Positions 1-9,146 are shown, numbered from the stretch's first letter. The stretch: 64,000 nt of DNA from DATGLG01 sp035294245 (GCA_035294245.1 DATGLG010000057.1:62001-126000); one strand, 5' to 3'. Notes: generated from the sequence alone by a model not told the origin. A program made the numbers and translations.

Positions 1-1272
1 CACCATCGCCAGGATGATGATCGCCTCCTGCATCGCGAAGCTGGCGCCGATGCAGATGCGCGGTCCACCGCCGAAAGGCAGATAGGCGTAACGCGGCCGC
101 GTTTCGGCGCGGCTCGGAGCAAAGCGCTCGGGGTCGAACAGCTTCGGTTGCGTCCACAGCTTCTCGTGACGATGGAGCAGCCAGGGCGAGACCAGCACGG
201 CTGCCCCTTTCGGTATCTTGTGGCCCGCGATCTCGTCGTCCTCGAGGGCCTGGCGGGACATCGTATGCGCCGGCGGATAGAGGCGCATTGATTCCTCGAG
301 CACCATGCGCGCGTAAGTCAGATGCGGCAGGTCGCCGACCGTCGGTGCCCGGCCACAGAGCCGATGCGCGAGCTCCGAGCACAGCCTCTCATCCGCCCAG
401 GGATGCTGTGAGAGGAGATACCAGGTCCAGGTGAGGGCATTCGCGGTCGTCTCATGGCCGGCGGTGAAGATGGTGGCGATCTGGTCGCGCAGCTCGGCGT
501 CGTCCATGCCCTCGCCGGTCTCCTCGTCCCGCGCCGCGAGCAGAAGGCCGAGCAGATCGTCCGCGGGGCCACCGTCGCGGCGCCGCTTTGCTATGATCTC
601 GTAGATGATCTCGTCGAGTGTCGCGGTCGCATCGCGCACCTCCCGCGCGTGAAGACGGGGTATCCATGGCGGCAAGCCAAGCAGGTCGGCGATTGACGGC
701 CGCCCTCCGAAGCGCTGGTAGCGCAGCAGCGCCGTGCGCACCTCGCCGGCGCGATCGCGGAGATCGCTCGAGAACATCGTGCGGGTGATGATGTCGAGGG
801 TGAGCTGCGCCATTTCCTCGGCGATGTCGATCGCCACGCCCGGCGGATGTTCCTCCCATGACGACAGCATATCGCGCGTCGCCTGCGCCATGGCGGGCAC
901 GAACGCCTCGACGCGCCGCGGATGGAATGCCGGCGCCATGGTGCGCCGCTGGTGCCGCCAAACGGCGCCCTCGGTGTTGAGGAGACCTTGGCCGAGCGGC
1001 TTCAAGAGCTGGCGCGCGATGAAGCTCTTCACATAGTTCTCGGCGCGGTCGAGCAGCACGTGCTTGGCCGCTGCGGGCGAATTGGCGACGAAGACTTTGC
1101 GGAAGAGCAGCCGGCGCGCGAAGAACTCCTCTCGGTAATCGTCGTCGCTCCAGGCGCCGACGGCATTCTTGTGCAGACGCCAGGCGAGCCCAAGCGACGA
1201 GGCCTTGCGCTTCAATCGCGGCGGCGCCGCCAATGCGGGCGACGGGTTTTCAACAGAGCGCAGAGTATCCAT
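1..1272 (-). CDS. Cytochrome P450 monooxygenase (3' end cut by window edge)
   Basis: Haem-thiolate monooxygenase, presumably hydroxylating a hydrophobic substrate with electrons from a redoxin encoded elsewhere. All diagnostic P450 motifs are readable: the I-helix AGHETTAN oxygen-activation motif, the ExxR pair in EESMRLYPP, and the haem loop FGGGPRICIG with the ligand cysteine at residue 407. The visible part is 424 codons from an ATG at 1272; the last few residues lie beyond position 1. There is no signal peptide or membrane anchor, so it should be a soluble bacterial P450. It starts 30 bases after the stop of the secreted protein at 1303-1989 and may be co-transcribed with it. No clear Shine-Dalgarno sequence precedes the ATG. 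Family membership is certain; the substrate is not inferable. Confidence 0.93.
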   Translation of the reverse strand, partial: MDTLRSVENPSPALAAPPRLKRKASSLGLAWRLHKNAVGAWSDDDYREEFFARRLLFRKVFVANSPAAAKHVLLDRAENYVKSFIARQLLKPLGQGLLNTEGAVWRHQRRTMAPAFHPRRVEAFVPAMAQATRDMLSSWEEHPPGVAIDIAEEMAQLTLDIITRTMFSSDLRDRAGEVRTALLRYQRFGGRPSIADLLGLPPWIPRLHAREVRDATATLDEIIYEIIAKRRRDGGPADDLLGLLLAARDEETGEGMDDAELRDQIATIFTAGHETTANALTWTWYLLSQHPWADERLCSELAHRLCGRAPTVGDLPHLTYARMVLEESMRLYPPAHTMSRQALEDDEIAGHKIPKGAAVLVSPWLLHRHEKLWTQPKLFDPERFAPSRAETRPRYAYLPFGGGPRICIGASFAMQEAIIILAMV

Positions 1273-1302
1273 GAGAAAGCCGAGCCCCGGCCCCCGCCGC
1301 CC

Positions 1303-1989
1303 TTAGCGGCGCGCGAGCGCGATGCCGGTCGGCAGCGCGCCGAGCTTGGACCCCGGGCCTTCCATGATGCGCCGGTAGCCAGCGGGAATCTCGAACAGGC
1401 CCGGGTCCTGCGGTGCCACGCGCAGGTGATGAAGCTCCAGCCGAATGGCGTGGCGTGCGCCGTCATCGTCGACGACAACGGAATCCAGCCGCATCACGAC
1501 GCCGTCCTCGCTCGTCCAGACGGTTGCCTCGACGGGCGAGCCGTCGGCGTCCTTGCCGCTCACCCTCCGCTTCGTCACCGGAACGCCGTCGATGCTCTCC
1601 TGGCCGAGGGGCGTGACGGTGATCTGCGGCTCGGGAGCCTTGCCGTCCGCATCGGGGATGCGTCCAAGCGCCTCGTCGAGCGAGGTCTCCAGATAAAGCT
1701 TGTCGTCGGGCGAAAGGCTCCAGACGATGCCGCGGTCGCCGCGTATGATCATGACCTCGCGGTTGCCTTCGGCGACGACTTCCCGCCTTTCCTTGTCGTG
1801 GCTGCGCATCATCTTGCCGGCCACCGTGTCCCCGTCGCTGGTCACGGTGAAATCCGCCGAGAACTCGACCTTGGGCTGGGGCAGGTAATACTCCAGGCCG
1901 AGCAGCTGCGCGTCGGCCGGGGCCGCGCCCGCCAGCAGAGCCGAAAACGCGGCGGCAATCGGCAGGAGGCGAAGCAGGCCGAGGAGCAT
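1303..1989 (-). CDS. Secreted DUF4412-like protein
   Basis: A 228-residue protein with a clear Sec signal peptide (hydrophobic residues 3-20, cleavage likely after ADA near residue 27), so it is exported to the periplasm or outer membrane. The mature part reads as a beta-rich domain (YYLPQPKVEFSADFTV, then alternating strands), typical of small periplasmic proteins annotated DUF4412 or LolA-like. No catalytic motif is evident. It is upstream of the P450 gene on the same strand and divergent from the RidA gene, with a 226-base gap that must hold both promoters. Function unknown; the family assignment is by general resemblance only. Confidence 0.7.
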   Translation of the reverse strand: MLLGLLRLLPIAAAFSALLAGAAPADAQLLGLEYYLPQPKVEFSADFTVTSDGDTVAGKMMRSHDKERREVVAEGNREVMIIRGDRGIVWSLSPDDKLYLETSLDEALGRIPDADGKAPEPQITVTPLGQESIDGVPVTKRRVSGKDADGSPVEATVWTSEDGVVMRLDSVVVDDDGARHAIRLELHHLRVAPQDPGLFEIPAGYRRIMEGPGSKLGALPTGIALARR

Positions 1990-2215
1990 ATCTCATCCCA
2001 ATAGCGATCATTCGCGCGTCCCAATCATAGGGACACGAATGGAGCGTCTCAAGGCCGGCCCATGGCACGCGCATGAGCTTGCCAACGCGATGCGCACCCT
2101 CTCGGAAGCGCCGCGGCGTCGGCGCGAATCCGGCTGGCAGCGCCGCAGGCGAGCCGCTATCCTTCGCCCATCCCCACGGCTTTCGCCGAAAACCCTACAG
2201 CGAAGGAGCAGGCCC

Positions 2216-2680
2216 ATGGCCGGAAAGATCGATGCGCGCCTCAAGGACCTCAAGATCGAGCTGCCCAAGGCGGCCTCCCCAGTCGCCAATTACGTCCCCT
2301 GCGTCCAGGCCGGCAATATCCTGTTCGTCTCCGGCCAGGTGACCTTCTGGAACGGCGAGCTCAAATATGTGGGCAAGGTCGGCAAGGAGATATCCGTCGA
2401 GGACGGCCAGGCGGCAGCCCGGCTCTGTGCGCTCAACGTCATCGCGCAAGCCAAGGCCCATCTCGGCGATCTCGACCGGGTCAAGCGGGTATGCCAGGTG
2501 CACGGCTTCGTCAACGGCACGCCGGATTTCATCGACCACCCGAAGGTCGTGAACGGCGCCTCCGATCTTTTCGTGCAGGTCTTCGGTGAGGCCGGCAAGC
2601 ATGCGCGATTTGCCGTCGGCTCAGGATCGCTTCCCGCCAATGTCGCCGTCGAGGTCGCAGCCATCCTCGAGGTCGCCTGA
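2216..2680 (+). CDS. ridA: RidA family enamine/imine deaminase
   Basis: Rid proteins hydrolyse reactive enamines and imines released by PLP enzymes, protecting other enzymes from damage. The 154-residue product has the family core, including the NILFVSGQ strand and the C-terminal segment SGSLPANVAVEVAAILEVA. The ATG at 2216 is chosen because GAAGGAG lies eight bases upstream and the protein then begins right at the domain; the frame stays open further 5' but reads as arginine-rich non-coding sequence. It resembles the RidA members with the consensus SLPANVAVEVE ending rather than the archetypal PGRAT ending. It is followed after 74 bases by the DUF482 gene on the same strand. Confidence 0.9.
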   Translation: MAGKIDARLKDLKIELPKAASPVANYVPCVQAGNILFVSGQVTFWNGELKYVGKVGKEISVEDGQAAARLCALNVIAQAKAHLGDLDRVKRVCQVHGFVNGTPDFIDHPKVVNGASDLFVQVFGEAGKHARFAVGSGSLPANVAVEVAAILEVA

Positions 2681-2754
2681 ACCCTTGCGATCCATGGGAG
2701 GCCGGCCCATCTTCCCTGGCATGACGAGGCGGGGCCGGAACACGGACAGCGCCG

Positions 2755-3921
2755 ATGCCTGATGGCCGCGAACCCGCGAGCATTAGGCTCGTCGAGCGCA
2801 TCGCCGACGTTCCGGCCGCAAGCTGGGACGCCTGCGCCGGGGGCGACAACCCCACCGTCAGTCACGCCTTCCTCCATGCGCTCGAGGAAAGCGGGTCGGC
2901 GACGGCGGAGGCCGGCTGGCTGCCGCAGCATCTTTTGATGGAAGACGGCGCCGGTCGCCTGATCGCCGCAGCACCTCTCTATCTCAAGAGCCACTCCTAC
3001 GGCGAATATGTCTTCGATCACGGCTGGGCCGATGCCTATGAGCGGGCGGGTGGGCGCTATTACCCGAAGCTTCAGGTCGCGGTGCCGTTCACGCCGGTGC
3101 CGGGGCCCCGTCTCCTCGTGCGCGCCGACGCGCCGGCCGGATCCTGCGAGACGTTGATCGCAGCCCTCGTCGAGATCGCGCGGCGTCACCGCGTCTCGTC
3201 GCTTCACGTCACCTTCCCGCTCGAAGCCGAGTGGCGGAAGCTCGGCGAGGCGGGACTCCTCCTGCGCGAAGGCGAGCAGTTCCATTGGGAGAATCGCGGC
3301 TATGCCAGCTTCGAGGCGTTCCTCGCCGCGCTAAGCTCGCGCAAGCGCAAGAACATCCGCAAGGAGCGCGCGGCGGCCGTAGCGGACGGCATCGAGATCC
3401 TGACGCTCACGGGATCGGCAATCGAGCCGCGCCATTGGGACGCCTTCTTCCGCTTCTACCGCAATACTGGCGACCGCAAATGGGGCTATCCCTATCTCAC
3501 TCGCGACTTCTTCCACCGTCTCGGCGCCACTATGGCCGACAAGGTCGTCCTCATCATCGCCGAGCAGCGGGGCCGCCCGATCGCCGGCGCGCTCAACCTC
3601 CTCGGCAGCGACACCCTTTACGGCCGCAACTGGGGCTGCCTCGGAGAGTTCCCGTTCCTCCACTTCGAGTGCTGCTATTACCGCGCGATCGACTTCGCCA
3701 TCGCGCGCAGCCTCAGGCGTGTCGAGGCGGGGGCGCAAGGCCCCCACAAGATCCAGCGCGGCTATCTTCCCGTGCCGACCTACAGCGCCCATTGGATTCG
3801 AGACAAGGCCTTCGCCAAGGCCGTCGCGGACTTCCTCGCGCGCGAGCGGCGCGCCGTCGCCCATGAGCGCGAAGCGCTCGCCGAGTTCTCGCCCTTCCGA
3901 AAGGAGCCCGACCGCGCCTGA
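2755..3921 (+). CDS. DUF482 (FemAB/GNAT-fold) N-acyltransferase
   Basis: A 388-residue member of the DUF482 / peptidogalycan biosynthesis family, which adopts a double GNAT fold related to FemAB. Recognisable blocks are the N-terminal AAAPLYLKSHSYGEYVFDH, KLQVAVPFTPVPGPRLLV and the C-terminal GAQGPHKIQRGYLPV, a region highly conserved in this family. It is soluble, with no signal peptide. Members are widespread in alphaproteobacteria but their acceptor is not established. It converges with clpA, the two stops being 18 bases apart, and sits in the RidA-DUF482-clpA-clpS-phasin neighbourhood. Start ATG at 2755 has only a weak ribosome site. Confidence 0.85.
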   Translation: MPDGREPASIRLVERIADVPAASWDACAGGDNPTVSHAFLHALEESGSATAEAGWLPQHLLMEDGAGRLIAAAPLYLKSHSYGEYVFDHGWADAYERAGGRYYPKLQVAVPFTPVPGPRLLVRADAPAGSCETLIAALVEIARRHRVSSLHVTFPLEAEWRKLGEAGLLLREGEQFHWENRGYASFEAFLAALSSRKRKNIRKERAAAVADGIEILTLTGSAIEPRHWDAFFRFYRNTGDRKWGYPYLTRDFFHRLGATMADKVVLIIAEQRGRPIAGALNLLGSDTLYGRNWGCLGEFPFLHFECCYYRAIDFAIARSLRRVEAGAQGPHKIQRGYLPVPTYSAHWIRDKAFAKAVADFLARERRAVAHEREALAEFSPFRKEPDRA

Positions 3922-3939
3922 GCGCGCGCCGGCTGCCGA

Positions 3940-6258
3940 CTATTCGACGAGCGCCGGCTCTCCCGGCTGCCCGGCCTGGGATTTGGGCTTCCTGCGCGTG
4001 CGGATCTCAGGCACGTAATCGAAGGCGAGCACATTGCCCTCGAGCCGCACCTTGACGATGCCGCCTTGCACGAGCTTGCCGAAGAGGAGCTCCTCGGCAA
4101 TGCCCTTCTTGACGTGCTCCTGGATGACGCGACCGAGGGGACGGGCGCCGAAAGCCGGATCATAGCCCTTCTGCGCGAGCCAGCGGCGCGCCTCGGCGGT
4201 CAGCTCGATGGTGACGTTGCGGTCGGCGAGCTGCTCCTCGAGCTGCATGACGAATTTGTCGACGACGCGCTCGACGATCTCCGGAGTCAGGTGCGCGAAG
4301 CCGATGGTCGCATCGAGCCGGTTGCGGAACTCCGGCGAGAACAAGCGGTTGATCGCCTCCTGATCGTCGCCGAGCCGCGTCGCGCGCTCGAAGCCGATGG
4401 GCGGCTTGGCCATCTCGGCGGCCCCCGCATTCGTCGTCATGATGAGGATCACATTCCGGAAGTCGATCGACTTCCCGTTGTGGTCCGTTAGCTTGCCGTG
4501 GTCCATCACCTGAAGCAGGATGTTGAAAAGATCGGGATGGGCCTTCTCGATCTCATCCAGGAGAAGCACCGCGTAGGGATGCTGATCGATCGCGTCGGTC
4601 AGCAAGCCGCCCTGGTCGAAGCCGACATAGCCGGGCGGGGCGCCGATGAGCCGCGAGACCGTGTGCCGCTCCATGTATTCCGACATGTCGAAGCGGATGA
4701 GCTCGACCGAGAGCGAATGGGCGAGCTGGCGTGCGACCTCGGTCTTCCCGACGCCGGTTGGGCCCGAGAAGAGATAGCAGCCGATCGGCTTCTCGGGCTC
4801 GCGCAGGCCGGCGCGCGCCAGCTTGATGGCGGAGGACAGGGCGTGGATCGCCTGGTCCTGGCCGAACACCATGCGCTTCAGATCCTGCTCGAGGTTCTTG
4901 AGAATGCTCATATCGTCCCGCGACACGTTGCGTGGCGGGATGCGCGCGATCTTGGCGACCACGGCCTCGACGTCCTTGACGGTCACCGTCTTGCGCCGCT
5001 TGCTCTCGGGCAGCAGCATCTGCGCGGCTCCCACCTCGTCGATCACATCGATCGCCTTGTCGGGGAGCTTGCGATCATTGATATAGCGCGAGGCGAGCTC
5101 GACGGCCGCGCGAATGGCATCGCCCGTGTAGCGAACGCGGTGATGCCGCTCGTAATAGGGCTTGAGCCCCTGAAGAATCTTCACCGCATCCTCGACCGAC
5201 GGCTCGTTCACGTCGATCTTCTGGAAGCGGCGGACGAGGGCGCGATCCTTCTCGAAATAGGTGCGATATTCCTTGTAGGTTGTCGAGCCGATGCAGCGGA
5301 TGGCGCCGCTGGCCAGCGCCGGCTTCAGGAGATTGGAGGCGTCCATCGAGCCGCCGCTCGTGGCCCCGGCGCCGATCACCGTGTGGATCTCGTCGATGAA
5401 GAGCACGGCATTCTTCTGATGCTCGAGCTCGTTGATCACCGCCTTGAGGCGCTCCTCGAAATCGCCGCGATAGCGGGTCCCCGCCAGCACGGCCCCCATG
5501 TCGAGATTGTAGATGACGGCGCCGCGCAGCACGTCGGGCACCTCGCCGCGCACGATCCGGCGCGCCAAGCCCTCGGCGATCGCCGTCTTGCCCACGCCCG
5601 GATCGCCCACGTAGAGCGGGTTGTTCTTCTGACGGCGGCAAAGGATCTGGATGGTGCGCTCGACCTCGTCCTCGCGGCCGATGAGCGGGTCGATCTTGCC
5701 CTGGCGCGCCTTCTCGTTGAGGTTCACGCAATAGGTGCCGAGAGCGTCCTGGCCCCGGCGCACGACCTTCTCAGCAGCGGCGTCCTCGTCGGCGCCGTGC
5801 GGGCTCTTCGTCTGGCTCTGGCTCGGAACCTTGGCGATGCCGTGGGAGATGTAGTTGACGGCATCGAGCCGGGTCATGTCCTGCTCTTGCAGGAAGAACA
5901 CCGCGTGGGATTCCCGCTCGGCGAACATGGCGACCAGCACGTTGGCGCCCGTCACCTCCTCGCGCCCGGAGGACTGGACGTGGATCGCGGCGCGCTGGAG
6001 CACGCGCTGAAAGCCCGCCGTCGGCTTCGCGTCCTCAAGCCGGCTGGTGATCAGGCTCGAGAGCTCGTTGTCGACATACTCGACGAGGTCCCGGCGCAGC
6101 TTCTCGACATCCACGCCGCAGGCGCGGAGCACGGAGACCGCATCGGGATCGTCGGCAAGCGCCAGCAAGAGATGCTCGAGCGTGGCGTATTCATGCCGTC
6201 GCTCGTTGGCCAGGGCCAGCGCGCGATGAAGGCTTTGTTCGAGATTGGGAGACAACAT
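3940..6258 (-). CDS. clpA: ATP-dependent Clp protease ATP-binding subunit ClpA
   Basis: AAA+ unfoldase that feeds substrates, including N-degron proteins delivered by ClpS, to the ClpP peptidase. The order is complete: Clp N-domain (about 1-140), first AAA module with Walker A GDPGVGKT at 218-225 and Walker B LFIDEIH, second AAA module with GPTGVGKT and LLLDEIEKAHPD, and a ClpP-docking loop carrying PPIGF (IGF rather than the E. coli IGL). The ATG at 6258 is chosen because the sequence then begins MLSPNLEQSLHRAL as in ClpA proteins; the frame is open 18 codons further, but those overlap clpS. The product is 772 residues, close to the family length. It lies 32 bases downstream of clpS on the same strand. 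Confidence 0.96.
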   Translation of the reverse strand: MLSPNLEQSLHRALALANERRHEYATLEHLLLALADDPDAVSVLRACGVDVEKLRRDLVEYVDNELSSLITSRLEDAKPTAGFQRVLQRAAIHVQSSGREEVTGANVLVAMFAERESHAVFFLQEQDMTRLDAVNYISHGIAKVPSQSQTKSPHGADEDAAAEKVVRRGQDALGTYCVNLNEKARQGKIDPLIGREDEVERTIQILCRRQKNNPLYVGDPGVGKTAIAEGLARRIVRGEVPDVLRGAVIYNLDMGAVLAGTRYRGDFEERLKAVINELEHQKNAVLFIDEIHTVIGAGATSGGSMDASNLLKPALASGAIRCIGSTTYKEYRTYFEKDRALVRRFQKIDVNEPSVEDAVKILQGLKPYYERHHRVRYTGDAIRAAVELASRYINDRKLPDKAIDVIDEVGAAQMLLPESKRRKTVTVKDVEAVVAKIARIPPRNVSRDDMSILKNLEQDLKRMVFGQDQAIHALSSAIKLARAGLREPEKPIGCYLFSGPTGVGKTEVARQLAHSLSVELIRFDMSEYMERHTVSRLIGAPPGYVGFDQGGLLTDAIDQHPYAVLLLDEIEKAHPDLFNILLQVMDHGKLTDHNGKSIDFRNVILIMTTNAGAAEMAKPPIGFERATRLGDDQEAINRLFSPEFRNRLDATIGFAHLTPEIVERVVDKFVMQLEEQLADRNVTIELTAEARRWLAQKGYDPAFGARPLGRVIQEHVKKGIAEELLFGKLVQGGIVKVRLEGNVLAFDYVPEIRTRRKPKSQAGQPGEPALVE

Positions 6259-6290
6259 TCGACCCGACCTATAGACCTGCCAGAGAGACG

Positions 6291-6638
6291 CTATTCCTTT
6301 TCGAGCGTGCATTGCAGCGGGTGCTGATGACGCCGCGCGTAATCGATCACCTGGTTAACCTTGGTTTCGGCCACCTCGAAAGTATAGACGCCGCATACGC
6401 CGACGCCGCGGCGATGAACATGCAGCATGATTTGAGTCGCCTCTTGCTCGTTCTTGCCGAAAAAGCGCTCAAGCACATGTACGACGAACTCCATCGGCGT
6501 GTAGTCGTCGTTCAGCATCAGCACCTTGTAAAGCGCCGGCTTCTTGGTCTTCGGCCGGGTCTTGATCACCACGCCCGTACCGGTGCCGCCATCCTCGTCA
6601 GATCTCCGGGTCGCAGTCATGGCCGTCGCAGGGATCAT
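6291..6638 (-). CDS. clpS: ClpS adaptor
   Basis: Adaptor that delivers proteins with bulky hydrophobic N-terminal residues to ClpA (N-degron pathway). The core shows the substrate-pocket motif NDDYTPMEFVVHVL and the ClpA-contact region VHRRGVGVCGVYTFEVAETKV. Product is 115 residues from the ATG at 6638, or 109 from the ATG at 6620; neither has a strong ribosome site and the N-terminus is a disordered tail as usual for ClpS. It precedes clpA in the usual alphaproteobacterial order. Confidence 0.96.
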   Translation of the reverse strand: MIPATAMTATRRSDEDGGTGTGVVIKTRPKTKKPALYKVLMLNDDYTPMEFVVHVLERFFGKNEQEATQIMLHVHRRGVGVCGVYTFEVAETKVNQVIDYARRHQHPLQCTLEKE

Positions 6639-6756
6639 CGCGTCTGGTATCGAGCGTCGCCTCTATGATATTGGATTTTGCTGCTCCGACAAAAGCCCTT
6701 CGCGCAATAAAATATTCTCTTCTTGCCGCAAGGCGAGTCCCCGAGATCAACCCCCT

Positions 6757-6796
6757 GCGAAAACACAAAGGGCCCGCGGCGCGACGCCGCAGGCCC
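6757..6796 (-). terminator. Rho-independent terminator of the phasin gene
   Basis: A G+C-rich inverted repeat (GGGCCtGCGGCG / CGCCGCgGGCCC on the minus strand, 6770-6796) is followed on the minus strand by TTTGTGTTTT. It lies 24 bases after the phasin stop and separates it from clpS. Confidence 0.85.
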
Positions 6797-6820
6797 TCAG
6801 CGGTTCGGTCTTGACGACGA

Positions 6821-7348
6821 TCAGGCGGCGATCGGCTTCAGGATCTTCTCGACCGTGACGCTGACCTGCTCCTGGATCGGCTCGAAGGCGTCGCTCACCA
6901 CCTTGACGCCGATCTCGCCGAGCCGGGTCCCCTGCTCCATCCACGAATCGAAGGCCTGCTTGGCGAAATCACTTTGCAGCTCGACGAGTTCCCGAAGGGT
7001 CTTCACGGTGAAGAGCGCCTGCGTGTTGGAAACCGATTTCTCGAGCGACGCCTGGCCGTAGCTGGCAACCTCCTTGCCGAGAGACTCGAGGCCCTTCACC
7101 AGCACCGTCGACGCCTTGACCACGGCGTCGAGATTGCTCTTCCCGAGGGTCGTCAGCTCGTCATAGCTCGCGAAGGCGGCGCTGGTCGCCTTCTCAAGAT
7201 GCTCCTGGGTCGCCGCGAGGGCCTTCTCATAATTGCGCGCCGCCGTTTCCGTCGACAGCTTCACCACGTTCTCCACGGTCTGCTTGCCGGCCTCGGTATT
7301 GGTGTCGAGGGTCTGGGCAAGCTTCTCGCTCTTCGCTCTGGGTGCCAT
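6821..7348 (-). CDS. Phasin family protein (PHA granule-associated)
   Basis: Phasins coat polyhydroxyalkanoate granules and control their size and number. The 175-residue product is predicted almost wholly helical and amphipathic, with the phasin_2 pattern (AARNYEKALAATQEHLEKAT, then SFAKQAFDSWMEQGTRL-like segments) and no signal peptide. A good ribosome site, AGGAGATAGGCA, precedes the ATG. It is a single-gene unit, with a strong promoter and PhaR-like dyad upstream at 7415-7465 and a terminator directly downstream. Its position next to clpS-clpA is common in alphaproteobacteria. Confidence 0.92.
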   Translation of the reverse strand: MAPRAKSEKLAQTLDTNTEAGKQTVENVVKLSTETAARNYEKALAATQEHLEKATSAAFASYDELTTLGKSNLDAVVKASTVLVKGLESLGKEVASYGQASLEKSVSNTQALFTVKTLRELVELQSDFAKQAFDSWMEQGTRLGEIGVKVVSDAFEPIQEQVSVTVEKILKPIAA

Positions 7349-7414
7349 TGCCTATCTCCTAATCCAAATCCATCGGCGTGCCGCGTCGGGGGCGAGTGGG
7401 CACGAGCCTAAATT

Positions 7415-7427
7415 GCTGCACTGCAGC
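7415..7427. promoter_or_regulatory. PhaR-like operator dyad GCTGC-N3-GCAGC
   Basis: The 13-base perfect dyad GCTGCACTGCAGC falls at about +3 to +15 of the predicted phasin transcript. From memory of the literature, PhaR repressors of alphaproteobacteria bind CTGC-N3/4-GCAG type sites at phasin promoters and are released by PHA; the match and position fit, but no phaR gene is in the window. Confidence 0.55.
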
Positions 7428-7436
7428 GTGAGATTG

Positions 7437-7465
7437 GATATGCGGGGAGCCGGCGCTTCTGTCAA
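7437..7465 (-). promoter_or_regulatory. Sigma-70 type promoter of the phasin gene
   Basis: On the minus strand a perfect TTGACA (7465-7460) is followed after exactly 17 bases by CATATC (7442-7437). Transcription would start near 7430 and give a leader of about 80 bases. Confidence 0.7.
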
Positions 7466-7618
7466 GGATTTTGTGCAACGCAACAAGCGCCTGCCCGCCG
7501 CCGCCACGAGCGTGTTGGAAGGGCCGTTCCCGTTGTCGCACGAGGTCACGGCGGACGGCGCAACCGAGAGCTGCGCCGGCGCCAAGCGAAATTCTTCTGC
7601 GCGATCCGCACTTTAGAA

Positions 7619-7647
7619 TGGACACTGAATCCGGCGCTCCATAGAAT
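7619..7647 (+). promoter_or_regulatory. Promoter for the D-Ala-D-Ala carboxypeptidase gene
   Basis: TGGACA (7619-7624), a 17-base spacer and TAGAAT (7642-7647) lie about 70 bases before the ATG at 7720. The 371-base gap 7349-7719 otherwise holds only the phasin promoter and operator; no gene is seen in it. Confidence 0.55.
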
Positions 7648-7719
7648 CGCCACAATCGCGTCAGGGATTTGTTTACCCTTTGATGCGAAGATTGGGGAAA
7701 GAGGGATGGGGTCCGGGTC

Positions 7720-9117
7720 ATGACAAAGGGTCGCCTCGCCACTGGCGCGTTCTGGCTTCTGATCGGTTTGGTTGCGCTGGCGTCGGCTCCCGGAGCCCAG
7801 GCGAAGACCCATCGTCATCACCCGATCGTCGCCCACGCGGCCGGGCCGCGCTTCTCCTCCCTGGTCATCGACGCGAAGACGGGCGCCGTCCTCGAGGAAT
7901 ACAACGCCGACGACCGCCACTACCCCGCCTCGCTCACCAAGATGATGACCCTCTACCTGACCTTCGAAGCGCTCGCATCCGGGCGGCTTCAGAAGGCGGA
8001 GCCGCTGCGGGTTTCCGCCCATGCGGCCGCGCAGGCGCCCTCGAAGCTGGGGCTCATCCCCGGCCACACCATCACCGTCGAGGAGGCGATCCTCGCCCTT
8101 ACCGTGAAATCGGCCAATGACGCCGCGGTGGTCCTCGGCGAGGCGCTGGGCGGAACCGAATCCCATTTCGCGGAGCTCATGACCGAGAAGGCCCATGAGC
8201 TGGGGATGCGATCCACCACCTTCCGCAATGCCTCGGGCCTGCCCAACAAGGAGCAGGTGACGACGGCGCGCGACCTCGCCGTGCTCGCCCGCGCGCTCAT
8301 TCGCGACTACCCTCAATATTACCATTACTTCAGCGCCCGGGAATTCGCGTTCCAGGGCGTGATCATCCCGACCCACAACCATGTCCTCGAGCGCTATGAG
8401 GGGGCGGACGGTCTCAAGACCGGCTATATCAACGCATCGGGCTTCAATCTCGTGAGCTCGGCGGTGCGCAACGGCCATCGCCTGATTGGCGTGGTTCTGG
8501 GCGGAACGACGAGCGCCGCGCGCGACCGCGCCATGATGCGTCTTCTCGACACGGCCTTCGCCGAGGAAGACCAGTCCGTGCGCGTGGCGAGCTTTGTCCC
8601 CGATCGTGCTGCGAAGCCGGCGAATCTCGCCGAGTTCAAGCCGGCCAATGCCGTTGCGTCGCCCAAACCGCAGCCCATCGCGGTGGCTTCCGCTCCGGCG
8701 CCCGTCGCCGCGGCGCCCGCTCCGGTGTCCGCGACCTCCGTGCTCGCCCCCGTGCCCGTCTCGGCGGTGCCGACGCCCGCCGTCGCGACCGCGGCTGCGC
8801 CGGCAGCTTCGTCGAGCGACGAGGCGGCGGACGACTCTCGCGACATCGGCTGGGGAGTCCAGGTCGGCGCCTATGGTCGCTATACCCTCGCCAATGCGGC
8901 AGCGCTCAAGACGAAGCGCGGCATGCACGAGCTTGCGACGACGACGATCTCCGTGACCCGCATGCGCGTAGGCGGCGTCACCCTCTACCGCGCCCGCCTC
9001 ATCGGCTTGAGCGAGCGGGAGGCGCGCGCCGTCTGCGCCGACCTCCACCGGCACAAGAGCCAATGCATGCTCGTGGTCCCCAGCAGCGACCGCTCGATCG
9101 CTCAGGTCAGCCAGTAA
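7720..9117 (+). CDS. D-alanyl-D-alanine carboxypeptidase (PBP5/6-like) with C-terminal SPOR domain
   Basis: Periplasmic serine peptidase that trims the terminal D-Ala from peptidoglycan stem peptides. It has a signal peptide (1-28), then the penicillin-binding triad SLTK (S71, K74), SAN (131-133) and KTG (233-235). A long Ala/Pro/Val linker (about 305-375) leads to a SPOR domain at the C-terminus (GWGVQVGAYGRYTLANAAAL), which binds denuded glycan strands at the septum. This replaces the amphipathic membrane anchor of enterobacterial PBP5, so the enzyme is probably recruited to division sites. Length is 465 residues. It stands divergent from the phasin gene with its own promoter. Confidence 0.94.
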   Translation: MTKGRLATGAFWLLIGLVALASAPGAQAKTHRHHPIVAHAAGPRFSSLVIDAKTGAVLEEYNADDRHYPASLTKMMTLYLTFEALASGRLQKAEPLRVSAHAAAQAPSKLGLIPGHTITVEEAILALTVKSANDAAVVLGEALGGTESHFAELMTEKAHELGMRSTTFRNASGLPNKEQVTTARDLAVLARALIRDYPQYYHYFSAREFAFQGVIIPTHNHVLERYEGADGLKTGYINASGFNLVSSAVRNGHRLIGVVLGGTTSAARDRAMMRLLDTAFAEEDQSVRVASFVPDRAAKPANLAEFKPANAVASPKPQPIAVASAPAPVAAAPAPVSATSVLAPVPVSAVPTPAVATAAAPAASSSDEAADDSRDIGWGVQVGAYGRYTLANAAALKTKRGMHELATTTISVTRMRVGGVTLYRARLIGLSEREARAVCADLHRHKSQCMLVVPSSDRSIAQVSQ

Positions 9118-9146
9118 CCGGCCGCCCCTGAGGGGCGCCGCGCGCC

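Noticed and set aside
1..1272. P450 gene as a pseudogene
   Set aside because: It only appears truncated because the window ends; all catalytic motifs including the haem cysteine are intact.
4498..6327. Open frame of about 609 codons on the plus strand opposite clpA
   Set aside because: Antisense to a gene with intact AAA+ motifs; composition typical of a frame shadow, no domain visible.
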